Assembly (NCBI GenBank): GCA_016795365.1 | Contig: JAEUHN010000036.1 | Location: 192,181-256,180, forward strand | Source: Verrucomicrobiaceae bacterium | GTDB lineage: Bacteria; Verrucomicrobiota; Verrucomicrobiia; Verrucomicrobiales; Verrucomicrobiaceae | DNA length: 64,000 nucleotides | Direction: 5' to 3' | In this document: positions 8,477-17,471 of the stretch, in pieces | Numbering within the stretch: position 1 is the stretch's first letter | How the letters are laid out: the number at the start of each line of letters is the position of its first letter | Position numbers and translations under genes: made by a program | Notes under the pieces: model-generated | Seen by the model: the letters and a program-made list of their open reading frames with translations, nothing else | What the model was told of the DNA's origin: nothing | Databases searched by the model: none

Positions 8477-9188
8477 TGGCAAGGCTGCTCGTGCGCCCTC
8501 CTGGACTCGGTGCCGAGAAGTTGGGCCGCAGTGCTTCCACCGCAGTTTTGCCCGCACTAAGCACATGCCGCCGCATGGCTTTGCCAGCCTCGTCAGCCTT
8601 GCCAGCATGCAGAGCTTCAAGGATGGCGATGTGCTCCGCAATCGCATGATCCTGAACGCGATCCCGGTTGCCCAAGGTCTCTCGAATGATCTGAACAAAG
8701 TTCGCATAGTCACCCACCTCGCGCGCAAGACGACGATTCCCACATGCCAGCGCCAGCATCTCATGCAGGCGATGATCCGCCTCCCAGGCTCGATGCGTCC
8801 ACTCCTTGTTGCGGCGGCTGGCCGCGAGCAGGGCCTTCGAGTCTTCGAGCAGGCTCTTCACATCGTCCACTCTCAAGCGTGGGCAAGCCAGTCGAGTGGC
8901 CTCGCTTTCCAGCAGCGCACGCACTTCGTAAATCTCCTCAATCTCGCGGGGCCCGAACGAGGCGACTACCGCACCGCAATTGGGCTTCAACTCGATCAAG
9001 CCGATTCTGGCAATCTCCTGAAGTGCCTCTCGAACAGGCGTGCGACTAACTCCAAACTGGTCGGCCAGCTCCACCTCACGCAGGCGCTCCCCTTCTTTCC
9101 AGCGCCCTCCAAAGATCGCCAGCAACATTCGACGAACGAGGTCCGGCTTGTAAACGGGTTCAGCAACAACGGTCGAGGAAGAAGGCAT
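8451..9188 (-). CDS. GntR-family transcriptional regulator, FadR/FCD subfamily
   Basis: The 245-residue protein has an N-terminal winged helix with the GntR signature LREVELADQFGVSRTPVREALQEI at about residues 35-58 (written here only to locate the helix-turn-helix), and a C-terminal all-helical FCD ligand-binding domain starting near IEEIYEVRALLE. FCD regulators usually respond to a carboxylate metabolite, often binding a metal through conserved His/Asp residues. The ATG at 9188 (MPSSSTVV) is chosen; the upstream ATG at 9236 would place the start inside the operator. The gene is divergent from the DUF1549/DUF1553 gene and separated from it by a perfect inverted repeat at 9211-9240. The likely job is repression of itself and of the two exported proteins at 9242-13993, relieved by a breakdown product. 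Confidence 0.88.
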   Translation of the reverse strand: MPSSSTVVAEPVYKPDLVRRMLLAIFGGRWKEGERLREVELADQFGVSRTPVREALQEIARIGLIELKPNCGAVVASFGPREIEEIYEVRALLESEATRLACPRLRVDDVKSLLEDSKALLAASRRNKEWTHRAWEADHRLHEMLALACGNRRLAREVGDYANFVQIIRETLGNRDRVQDHAIAEHIAILEALHAGKADEAGKAMRRHVLSAGKTAVEALRPNFSAPSPGGRTSSLAITSIAARR

Positions 9189-9210
9189 GAGCGTGGACTG
9201 GGGTGATAGA

Positions 9211-9240
9211 TTGTATGCAAACCGTCGGTATTGCATACAA
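9211..9240. promoter_or_regulatory. Inverted-repeat operator between gntR-type gene and DUF1549/DUF1553 gene
   Basis: TTGTATGCAA at 9211-9220 and its exact reverse complement TTGCATACAA at 9231-9240 are separated by 10 bases. Each half is itself a near palindrome of the TTGTATACAA type, a form common for FCD-subfamily GntR operators. The element lies 23 bases upstream of the regulator start and directly against the proposed start at 9242, consistent with two dimers controlling both directions. Confidence 0.75.
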
Positions 9241-9241
9241 A

Positions 9242-12200
9242 ATGATTCTCGGCCCCCGATCTTTCCGTCTGTTGCCTATGCTTGCCTGCGCCTGGGTCGC
9301 ACCCCGCTTGATGCAAGCACAGGACTTCACTCGCGAGGTGAAGCCGATCTTCGAGAAGCATTGCTACGAATGCCACGGCGCGGAGAAGCAGAAAGGTGGG
9401 CTCAGACTTGATGCCAGGGCCTATGCACTGCGCGGCGGCGAGGAGCACAAGCCTCTCTGGGTCGCAGGCAAGGGCAGCGAGAGCGTGATCGTGCGCTTCG
9501 TATCCGGTCAGGAGCCGGACAAGCAGATGCCGCCCAAAGGCGAGAAGCTAAGCGCTGCCGAGATCGACACGCTGAAGCGCTGGATCGACGCAGGAGCGCA
9601 GTGGCCAGACGACGGCATCGTGCTCAACGATCCGCTGAAGACGCACTGGGCTTTTCAGCCGCTCGCGAGCAAGGAGCAGGGAGCACGGAGCATGGACGAC
9701 TTCGTTCGCGAGAAGCTCAAAGCGAATGGGCTCACGCTGTCTGCACCGGCGGATGCGCGCACGTTGGTTCGTCGGCTGTATCTCGGTCTCACCGGACTGC
9801 CGCCAACGCCCGAGCAAGTCGCCGAGTTCGTGAGCGCCCACGGCCAGCATCCAGAATCCAGCATCGAGCATCTAGTCACCAGCCTCCTCAACTCCCCGCG
9901 CTACGGCGAGCGCTGGGCCCGGCATTGGCTGGATGTGGTGCGCTTTGCGGAGACGGATGGGTTTGAAAAGAATGTCGAGCGACCCAACGCGTGGCGCTAC
10001 CGCGACTACGTCATTCGCACGCTGAACGAGGACAAGCCCTTCGATGCCTTCGTGCGCGATCAGATCGCCGGCGATCAGACGGGTGAAGACACCGCGATGG
10101 GTTTCATCGTGGGCGGACCGTGGGATGAAGTGAAGAGTCCTGATCCCGTGCTCACAGCGCAGCAGCGCGCGGATGAACTCAACGACATGGTCGCGACCAC
10201 CGGCACCGCGTTCCTCGGCCTCACGCTGCAATGCGCGCGCTGCCACAATCACAAGTTCGATCCGGTGCCGCAGACGGACTACTACAGCATGGCTGCGGTG
10301 TTCTCGGGCGTGATGCACGGCGAGCGTCCGATCAAGTCCGGCAACAACGCCGAGCAACTCGCCAAGGCCGCGAAGATGCGTGAGGAACTGAAGCCCATCG
10401 AGGCAGCGCTCGCGTCGTTCGAGCCGAAGGCATCCACCTTGCGCACCGTGGTGATCAAGCCCGACGACGCTGAGCACACGCAGAAGCTGAGGCCCGCGAA
10501 CGCGAAGCGCACGGAGTATGAGAAAGGCATCGCACGCGGCGAGGTCGACTACCTTGGCAGCGCGAAGGATTTGCCCACGATCGCGGAAGGCTACTGGGTC
10601 TGGCTCAAGGACAACAACGTGGGCGATGTCTTCGCCTGGATGCCGCAGACCGCGGGCAAGTTCCGCGTGTGGGTCTCATGGGGCAGCGGCTATCGCTCGC
10701 ACGATCAGGATGCGCGCTACGTGCTCGACATGGACGGCGACTTGACCACGACGAACGATCAACGCGAGATCGGCGAGGCGGATCATCGCAAGTTCGCCGA
10801 CGGCACCGGCGCGATGCCGAATCGCAAGCTGTGGAGCGGCTTCAAGGACCTGGGCGTGCATGAGTTCGGCGCGAAGTCGAAGCTGCTGCTGCGCGTCGTG
10901 GGCGAGGGGTTCCCGACGGCGGACATGCTGGTGCTGCAAGAAGACGCGGGCACCGCGAAGCAACCGCATCTGCGCACGCCGGTTACACGCGACGCGAACC
11001 GTGAGCGCTTCGATCCGACCGAGGCGAAGTTCGTGCGCTTCAGCATCGACGACACCTCTGGCGGACAGGCATGCATCGACGAGCTGGAGGTCTTCGCCAA
11101 AGGCACCAACGTCGCGCGCGGAGCGAAGCCGAGCGCATCAGGCACGCTGTCGGGTCATGCGATTCATCAGCTCGCGCACATCAATGACGGGCTTTACGGC
11201 AATGCGCACAGTTGGATCGCCAGCGAGCGTCGCAACGCCTGGGTGCAGCTCGAACTCGCACGACCGGAGCGCATCGATCACATCGTGTGGAGCCGCGATC
11301 GCGATGCGGTGCCGCGTTTCACCGATCGCGTCGCCACAAGGTATCGCATCGAGGCATCGCTCGACGGCAAGGCCTGGCGCACCGTCGCGAGCGGTGATGA
11401 CCGGCTTCCGTATGAAGCCAAGCCGACGAAGTCCGTGCGCCTGATCAGCAGCGAAGGACTCGCCGCTGGTGAGGCACAGAAGTTCAGCGAGCTGCGTGCG
11501 AAGCAGAAGCAACTCAGCGAAGCCATCGCTGCTGCCGAGGTGATGCCCGCCGCGTATGCAGGCAAGCTCACGGAGCCGAAAGAGATCCATCGCCTCAATC
11601 GTGGCGAGGTCACGCAGCCGAAGGAGGTCGTTGGTCCCGGCGTGCTCTCGAACTTCGGCCACGCCGTGAAGCTCAGCGACAAGGCGACCGATGCCGAGCG
11701 TCGCAAAGCGCTTGCTGATTGGATCGCTGATCCACGGAACCCGCTGACCGCGCGCGTGATCGTCAATCGTGTGTGGGCCTGGCATTTTGGCGAAGGCATC
11801 GTGAGCACGCCGAGCGACTTCGGTGTGAATGGCGCAAAGCCCACGCATCCCGAGCTGCTCGACTGGCTCACGCACGAGTTCATCGCCAGTGGCTGGAGCT
11901 TGAAGAAACTGCATCGCCTGATCTGCACCAGCGCGACGTATCAACAGGCGAGCACGCCGAACGCTGCCGCGATGAAGGTGGACGCGCAGTCGCGTCTGCT
12001 CTGGCGCTTCCCGCCGCGTCGTCTGGAGGCCGAACCGCTGCGCGATTGCATCCTCGCCGTCACCGGCAAGCTCGATCTCACCATGGGCGGCCCAGGCTTT
12101 AGTTTGTTCGAGGCGAACAAGAACTACGTGCGCGTCTATAACCCAAAGACCGAGTTCGAGACCGGCGACCTCCGCCGCATGATCTACTGGTCCAAGCCGC

Positions 12201-12529
12201 GCATGAGACTGGACGACACGTTCGGTGTCTTCGACTGCCCCGATGCTGGCCAAGTGCAGCCGAAGCGCACACGCTCCACCACGCCGCTGCAAGCGCTGAG
12301 CTTATTGAATAGCCCCTTCCTCGTGCAGCAGTCGGAGGCTTTTGCCGAACGCCTCAAACGCGAGCGCAGTGAACTCTCCGGGCAGGTTCAACGCGCGTTC
12401 GAGCTTGTCTTCCAACGCACGCCTTCCAGTGATGAACTCAGCAATGCCATCACCCTCGCGAAGAACGACAGCCTGGAAACGCTGTGCCGTGCGCTGCTGA
12501 ACGCGAATGAGTTCCTTTATGTGTTCTAA
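9242..12529 (+). CDS. Exported planctomycete-type cytochrome c / DUF1549 / DUF1553 protein with discoidin-like domain
   Basis: The 1095-residue protein has an N-terminal signal sequence and then a PSCyt1 heme-binding motif CYECH (Cys41, Cys44, His45). The DUF1549 region follows with a second CxxCH, CARCH (Cys331, Cys334, His335). Residues about 597-722 read as an F5/8 type C (discoidin) carbohydrate-binding domain (NVARGAKPSASGTLSGH, WVQLELARPERIDHI). DUF1553 fills the C-terminal third. These architectures are typical of Planctomycetes and Verrucomicrobia, where they are thought to be periplasmic redox proteins used in polymer degradation. An ATG at 9203 would put the operator inside the gene, and ATG 9278 is another possible start. 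The DUF1501 gene follows by 3 bases, forming an operon likely controlled by the divergent GntR regulator. Confidence 0.9.
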   Translation: MILGPRSFRLLPMLACAWVAPRLMQAQDFTREVKPIFEKHCYECHGAEKQKGGLRLDARAYALRGGEEHKPLWVAGKGSESVIVRFVSGQEPDKQMPPKGEKLSAAEIDTLKRWIDAGAQWPDDGIVLNDPLKTHWAFQPLASKEQGARSMDDFVREKLKANGLTLSAPADARTLVRRLYLGLTGLPPTPEQVAEFVSAHGQHPESSIEHLVTSLLNSPRYGERWARHWLDVVRFAETDGFEKNVERPNAWRYRDYVIRTLNEDKPFDAFVRDQIAGDQTGEDTAMGFIVGGPWDEVKSPDPVLTAQQRADELNDMVATTGTAFLGLTLQCARCHNHKFDPVPQTDYYSMAAVFSGVMHGERPIKSGNNAEQLAKAAKMREELKPIEAALASFEPKASTLRTVVIKPDDAEHTQKLRPANAKRTEYEKGIARGEVDYLGSAKDLPTIAEGYWVWLKDNNVGDVFAWMPQTAGKFRVWVSWGSGYRSHDQDARYVLDMDGDLTTTNDQREIGEADHRKFADGTGAMPNRKLWSGFKDLGVHEFGAKSKLLLRVVGEGFPTADMLVLQEDAGTAKQPHLRTPVTRDANRERFDPTEAKFVRFSIDDTSGGQACIDELEVFAKGTNVARGAKPSASGTLSGHAIHQLAHINDGLYGNAHSWIASERRNAWVQLELARPERIDHIVWSRDRDAVPRFTDRVATRYRIEASLDGKAWRTVASGDDRLPYEAKPTKSVRLISSEGLAAGEAQKFSELRAKQKQLSEAIAAAEVMPAAYAGKLTEPKEIHRLNRGEVTQPKEVVGPGVLSNFGHAVKLSDKATDAERRKALADWIADPRNPLTARVIVNRVWAWHFGEGIVSTPSDFGVNGAKPTHPELLDWLTHEFIASGWSLKKLHRLICTSATYQQASTPNAAAMKVDAQSRLLWRFPPRRLEAEPLRDCILAVTGKLDLTMGGPGFSLFEANKNYVRVYNPKTEFETGDLRRMIYWSKPRMRLDDTFGVFDCPDAGQVQPKRTRSTTPLQALSLLNSPFLVQQSEAFAERLKRERSELSGQVQRAFELVFQRTPSSDELSNAITLAKNDSLETLCRALLNANEFLYVF
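9666..9693. repeat. Heptanucleotide repeat inside the DUF1549/DUF1553 gene
   Basis: Units CGAGCAA, GGAGCAG, GGAGCAC and GGAGCAT lie in register and are translated in frame as part of a linker after the PSCyt1 domain. Confidence 0.5.
9844..9878. repeat. Heptanucleotide repeat inside the DUF1549/DUF1553 gene
   Basis: Units CCAGCAT, CCAGAAT, CCAGCAT, CGAGCAT and the decayed CTAGTCA lie in register and are translated as QHPESSIEHLVT. The same CCAGCAT unit recurs at 59394 in a glycosyltransferase gene. Confidence 0.6.
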
Positions 12530-12532
12530 CCC

Positions 12533-13993
12533 ATGAACCGCTTCCAACTTCTCAATCGCCGACACTTCCTGCAGCACGCCGTCAGTGGCATGAGCGGCAT
12601 GGCACTCGCGCAGTTGCTCAGCGGCGACGGCTTGCTGAACGCGAACACCTTGCCGGTGCGGCCCGAGATTGATCCCTCGCATCCGAATGCGCCGCGTCGG
12701 CCACACATTCGCCCGCGGGCGAAGCAAGTGCTGTGCATCTTCTGCTCCGGCGCGCTGAGCCACGTCGATACCTGGGACTACAAGCCGGAACTCGTGAAGC
12801 GCCACGGCCAGCCGATGCCGGGCTCGGACAAGCTGGTCACGTTCCAGGGCGAGCAGGGCATGCTCACCAAGCCGCTGTGGGACTTCAAGCCACGCGGCCA
12901 GTGCGGCAAGATGATCTCCGATCTGCTGCCCAACATCGCCGAACTCGCGGACGAGATGTGCTTCGTGCATTCGCTCACCGCGAAGTCGAACACGCACGGT
13001 CCCGCCGAGAACCAGATGAGCACGGGCAACACGCTCGACGGCTATCCCGGCATGGGCACGTGGGTCACGTATGCCTTGGGCAGCGAGAACCAGAACCTGC
13101 CCGCCTTCGTCGCGATCCCCGATCCACGCGGCGTGCCGCAGGTCGGACCGAACCACTGGAACAGCGCCTTCCTGCCCGCTGTGTTCCAAGGCACCGCGTT
13201 CAACGCGGACAAAGCCATCCCGCATCTGCAACGTCCGCCCGCGATCAGCGCGAAGTCCGATGTGGCCGCGCGCGACTTCTTGCGGTTCCTCAACGACAAG
13301 CACCTCGAACAATTCCCTGGCGACACCGAACTCGCCGCGCGCATCGCCAGCTATGAACTCGCCGCGCACATGCAGATCGAGGCCGCCGAGGTCTCCGATT
13401 TGAAACGCGAGTCCGCACTCACTCACCAGCTCTACGGCACCGACGATCCTGATCCGAACCGCTCCGGCTTCGCGCGCAACTGCTTGCTCGCCCGCCGCCT
13501 CATCGAGAAAGGCGTGCGCTTTGTGCAGCTCTTCAATGGCGCGTATGCGATGGGCGAAGGCGTGGGCAACTGGGACGGTCACAAGACCATCGCCACGCAG
13601 TATGCGGTGCACGGTCCGATCCTCGACCGCCCCGTGGCCGCGCTGATTCGCGACATGAAAGCGCGCGGCCTGCTGGAGGACACGGTCATCATGTTCGTCA
13701 CCGAGTTCGGCCGCATGCCCACCTTCCAGAAAGGCGCGAACGGTCGTGACCACAATCCGAAAGGCTTCACCGCGTGGTTCGCTGGCGCCGGTGTGAAGAA
13801 GGGCTTCAGCTACGGCGCCACCGACGACTTCGGCTACCAGGCCGTCGATCGCGTCAGCAGCATCTACGAGTTGCACGGCACCCTGCTCCACCTCCTGGGT
13901 CTCGACTTCGACCGCCTCAGCTACTACCACAACGGCCTCGAACGAAAACTCACCGACGTGCATGGCTCGGTGATTCATGAGATCATGGCGTGA
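12533..13993 (+). CDS. DUF1501 protein with Tat signal
   Basis: The 486-residue protein opens MNRFQLLNRRHFLQHAVSG, a twin-arginine signal (NRRHFL), so it is probably exported folded. The rest is DUF1501, a member of the alkaline phosphatase/sulfatase-like superfamily: CIFCSGALSHVDTWDYKPEL near the start, then HGPAENQMSTGNTLDGYPGMGTW in two short stretches, MFVTEFGRMP, and DHNPKGFT towards the C terminus carry the metal-ligand-like Asp/His positions. It follows the DUF1549/DUF1553 gene by 3 bases; this pairing is the usual one in Planctomycetes and Verrucomicrobia. The substrate is unknown; hydrolysis of a sulfated or phosphorylated polymer is a guess from the fold. Confidence 0.9.
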   Translation: MNRFQLLNRRHFLQHAVSGMSGMALAQLLSGDGLLNANTLPVRPEIDPSHPNAPRRPHIRPRAKQVLCIFCSGALSHVDTWDYKPELVKRHGQPMPGSDKLVTFQGEQGMLTKPLWDFKPRGQCGKMISDLLPNIAELADEMCFVHSLTAKSNTHGPAENQMSTGNTLDGYPGMGTWVTYALGSENQNLPAFVAIPDPRGVPQVGPNHWNSAFLPAVFQGTAFNADKAIPHLQRPPAISAKSDVAARDFLRFLNDKHLEQFPGDTELAARIASYELAAHMQIEAAEVSDLKRESALTHQLYGTDDPDPNRSGFARNCLLARRLIEKGVRFVQLFNGAYAMGEGVGNWDGHKTIATQYAVHGPILDRPVAALIRDMKARGLLEDTVIMFVTEFGRMPTFQKGANGRDHNPKGFTAWFAGAGVKKGFSYGATDDFGYQAVDRVSSIYELHGTLLHLLGLDFDRLSYYHNGLERKLTDVHGSVIHEIMA

Positions 13994-14075
13994 TGTGCAT
14001 GATTGAGTTTTGGTAAGAGATCAACGTAGTTTTTCAGGTGGTGTTGCTTTGGGGAGTCGCTAGTCATCAGCGGTT

Positions 14076-17000
14076 ATGGGTTGGTCATTCCGCAAATCTT
14101 TTGGCTCTGGGCCGTTTCGCTTCACGCTCTCTAAGTCAGGCATCAGCGGCTCCGTGGGTTTCAAGGGCTTGCGTGTCGGTGCCAACAGCCGTGGGAGCTG
14201 GATCTCGATGGGCGCGGGAGGGATTCGTTACCGTCATTTCGCGCCGCATCCGAAACCACCACCGCAAGCGCCGCGTTCTGAGGCGTGGAAAGGGGATGAG
14301 TTCACTCCGCCACCGGGGTCGCATGGACCGTTCGAAGCGATGCAGCAGGCTGGCGTCATCGAGCTGACAGACTCGAGTTCGCAGGCGCTGCTGGCCGAAC
14401 TCAACGAGCGACGAAAGAAGGTGATGTCGGGCTGTGCCCTTGGCTGTCTAGGCACGCTGCTCATGACGGTGGGTTTTGCCATCTTTCCGTTCAACCTGAT
14501 CCTCATGGTAGCCCTCGCTGCAGGCTGGTGGCAGACGAAGAAGAACGCAACGATCACCCTTTGTTATGATCTGGACCCGACCGCGCAGGCAGGTTGGGAT
14601 GCGTTGCGTGCGAGTCTTCTTTCGCTGAAGCAAGCAAGCCGCCTGTGGCATGTGCAGGCCAAGGCCAATGTCCGTGACTCGCGCTATCATGCAGGGGCCT
14701 CGGAGCTGTGGGATCGCGGCGGTGCCAGCGTGAGTGAGCAGGTGCCGGAGCTGGTGGTGACCAATGTGTCGCCAGTGTGCGTGCAATGCGGTGAGCTGGC
14801 GCTGTATTTCTTCCCGGACCGGGTGTTTGTGTATCGCAGCAAGGACATCGGCGGCATCAGCTACGCGTCGTTGAAGGCGAATGCTTCTCTGACCACGTTC
14901 ACCGATGGGGATGGTGCTCCAACGGATGCGAAGGTGGTCGGTCACACCTGGCAGTATGTGAATCGCAATGGCAGTCCGGACCGCCGCTTTGCCAACAACC
15001 GGCAGGTGCCCATCTGTGAGTATGAGCTGCTGGAACTGTCCAGCGAAACCGGCTTGCGGCAGAGCCTCAAAATCTCGCGTCTCGGTCTGGCTCCATCGGT
15101 GGTGAACGCGCTCACGATAGCGGCCCGGCAGATGCCTCGGGAAGTGGGCACGGCTGAGGTGGAGCGCCGCCCGTCGTCCCCACCGCCGATGCCGGGCGCA
15201 CGGGATGTCGCCGCGCCTCCACCATTACCGCAGGCAGTGACACGATCGGTCGAGCAGGAACCACCGCCAGTGTGGGCGGAGCGCGCGAAACTCTCATCGG
15301 CGCTCATCCCCTCTTCGCCAGCGCGTGTCGAAGAGCCGCCACCTCCGCCTCTGCCGCCACGCACGCCGCCTGCGCCGCCCGTTTTGCAATGGATCGAGCC
15401 GGGCCAGCCCGTGGAGTTCGCGGGCATCGAGATCGCCGATGGCATGATCTACTGGCAGGACACAGATCGTGACCTGGGAGAACCCTCGGCGCTGTCCACG
15501 ATGCTGGAGGTGGCGGACAAGGCGGCACCTTCCGATGCTGAGCTGGGCTACTGGCCGGACTACCTGAATCTCACACCAGCGCAACGGCGTGCCTACCTGG
15601 AATGGCTGGCCGCAGGCCGTCGTGATGCCGATCCGTCCATGCGTGCGCCGGGTTATGTGACGCTGTTCTTCCATGGTCTGGAGCGTCGGCTGATTCTCGA
15701 TCAGAACGCCAGCCCCGCGTTAGTCGAGGAGCTGATCGGGCTGATCACGCACTACGCTTCCGCCCATGCGAGCTACACGCTGCTGCGTGGCTATGGGTTG
15801 CAGTTGCTGCACTTCGCGGGCTGGAGACAGGGCTTGCAATCGTATGGCGATCTGTGGCCACGCCTGCTGGCGCTGGACGATGGGCACACGGATGAGCAGG
15901 CGATCAAACTGATCACCGCGCAGTTATTTGAAAGCGGGCAGCCGCTCGACTGGCGTGTCGCATGGCGCATCGCCCGGAATGACGAGATGAGCCGCAACAG
16001 CACGGTGATCGAGCGCACGGGCGAGAAGTTCGTCGAGCTGTTCCGGCATCGCTACGCCGAGACGTTTGGTGCGGGCATCAACCTGCTGTCGGCGAAGAAT
16101 CCAGCGCGCATTGAGTATCGACCGTCCAGCCCAGGCTTGCAGTCGATGCGCTATCTGCCGCTGCAACGCCAGCCATTCGAGTTCAAGGTGACCAACGTGA
16201 TGGGCATCGCGCGGCAGTTCAAAAAACTGCCCGACATCTGGAACACCTGCGTGGAAGACTTGTCCGGTTACAGCCGCTCACTCGTGGCCAAGAAGCCGAA
16301 CGCTCTCGCGGCCTGGCAGTTGCTTCCTGCTGAGTTGCGCGCCTCACAGCCGCATCCCTTGCGCGAGCCGCTGGACCAGATGCTGGCCACCGCACCGGAG
16401 GAGCGTGGAATCAAGGTGCTGCCCGTCAGTGCCATCGCTGGTCTGCTGGACATGACGGAGCGCGCGAAGCTCACGATGGTGCAAAGCAAGCAACTCGCGA
16501 CGTCGATGAACGAGCTGGGCTTCAACATCGCGCCCAACCCGCAGTTCAGCCTGCAAGCCTTCGCCTGGGATCAGGCGGTCGCGCTCTATCCTCGCGTGCC
16601 TGGTGATGAGGTGCCTGAGCCGCAGATTGCCGGACTGGTGCGCTTCCTCTATCTGGCCATCGCGGTCGCCGCAGCCGATGGCTCACTGGATGAACGGGAA
16701 CTCGATGCCTTCAACCGCACCATCGCGCCCGAGATCACGCGCGCGACCGACTGGCGTCATCTGAAAGCGACCGAGGCCGCCCTGAGCCGCGACGCAAATG
16801 CCGCCACGCGTGCCCTGGCCTCCATCGCTGAAAACATCAGCCCACGAGCCCGTCGCCCGGTGCTGCGTTCGCTCCTGCATCTCAGTGCGGCGGATGGCGA
16901 GGTCAGTCTGGATGAGCAGCGCATGTTACGCCGCATCGCCCGCGCACTGGAGATTGAGGAAGACTGGATTGATACCTGGATGCGAGACGACCTGGAACTG

Positions 17001-17459
17001 CGCGAAGTGACCGTGACCACTGCGCGGGCACCTGCCGCTTCTGGTGAAGCCATCCCCGCCCGCAAGCCACAGGCCACCTCGACCTTCACACTCGACATGA
17101 CACGCGTGCAGCAGCTCACGCAGGAGACACACGAAGTCGTGACGCTGCTAAGCGAAGTCATGGCTGACCCCGCCGAAGATGCGCCGGCGCCAAGCGCGCC
17201 CGCAGCACCAGTTTCCTCCACTTCCACGCCCGCCTGGATGGACACGCTGGACGCCCGTTATCGCCCGCCGCTCGCCGTGCTCATCGCGCACGATGAGGTG
17301 ACGATCGAACGCTTTGATCGTCTGGCGAAAGAACACCACCTGCTGCCAGACGACCTGCTGCACTCCATCAATGCCTGGGCCGACGAATCGCTGGGTGACT
17401 TTCTGCTGGAGAAAGATGATACCGTGCGTGTCTTCCGCGATCTCCTGCCTGCCAGTTAA
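14076..17459 (+). CDS. sngA: TerB-domain protein of a Shango-type defence operon (SngA-like), with N-terminal DUF4236
   Basis: The 1127-residue protein begins with a DUF4236 module (residues 1-55, MGWSFRKSFGSGPFRF, GLRVGANSRGSW), followed by one or two hydrophobic segments near 128-165 and a proline-rich linker (about 365-440). A TerB-N domain follows (about 447-640, with YWPDYLNLTPAQRRAYLEWL and a later HGLERRLI). A TerB-like helical core at about 855-970 has the repeated AAADGSLDE/SAADGEVSLDE acidic loops that could bind metal. A TerB-C domain ends the protein (about 1055-1125, WADESLGDFLLEKDD). It is the first gene of a three-gene operon with an ATPase and a helicase, the published arrangement of Shango. 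The DUF4236 head with membrane segments suggests the protein may sit at the membrane; that is inference. Confidence 0.82.
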   Translation: MGWSFRKSFGSGPFRFTLSKSGISGSVGFKGLRVGANSRGSWISMGAGGIRYRHFAPHPKPPPQAPRSEAWKGDEFTPPPGSHGPFEAMQQAGVIELTDSSSQALLAELNERRKKVMSGCALGCLGTLLMTVGFAIFPFNLILMVALAAGWWQTKKNATITLCYDLDPTAQAGWDALRASLLSLKQASRLWHVQAKANVRDSRYHAGASELWDRGGASVSEQVPELVVTNVSPVCVQCGELALYFFPDRVFVYRSKDIGGISYASLKANASLTTFTDGDGAPTDAKVVGHTWQYVNRNGSPDRRFANNRQVPICEYELLELSSETGLRQSLKISRLGLAPSVVNALTIAARQMPREVGTAEVERRPSSPPPMPGARDVAAPPPLPQAVTRSVEQEPPPVWAERAKLSSALIPSSPARVEEPPPPPLPPRTPPAPPVLQWIEPGQPVEFAGIEIADGMIYWQDTDRDLGEPSALSTMLEVADKAAPSDAELGYWPDYLNLTPAQRRAYLEWLAAGRRDADPSMRAPGYVTLFFHGLERRLILDQNASPALVEELIGLITHYASAHASYTLLRGYGLQLLHFAGWRQGLQSYGDLWPRLLALDDGHTDEQAIKLITAQLFESGQPLDWRVAWRIARNDEMSRNSTVIERTGEKFVELFRHRYAETFGAGINLLSAKNPARIEYRPSSPGLQSMRYLPLQRQPFEFKVTNVMGIARQFKKLPDIWNTCVEDLSGYSRSLVAKKPNALAAWQLLPAELRASQPHPLREPLDQMLATAPEERGIKVLPVSAIAGLLDMTERAKLTMVQSKQLATSMNELGFNIAPNPQFSLQAFAWDQAVALYPRVPGDEVPEPQIAGLVRFLYLAIAVAAADGSLDERELDAFNRTIAPEITRATDWRHLKATEAALSRDANAATRALASIAENISPRARRPVLRSLLHLSAADGEVSLDEQRMLRRIARALEIEEDWIDTWMRDDLELREVTVTTARAPAASGEAIPARKPQATSTFTLDMTRVQQLTQETHEVVTLLSEVMADPAEDAPAPSAPAAPVSSTSTPAWMDTLDARYRPPLAVLIAHDEVTIERFDRLAKEHHLLPDDLLHSINAWADESLGDFLLEKDDTVRVFRDLLPAS

Positions 17460-17471
17460 ACACTCCTCATC

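Noticed and set aside
12302..13978. Long minus-strand frame antisense to the DUF1501 gene
   Set aside because: The plus frame has the DUF1501 motifs and a Tat signal; the antisense one is a shadow.
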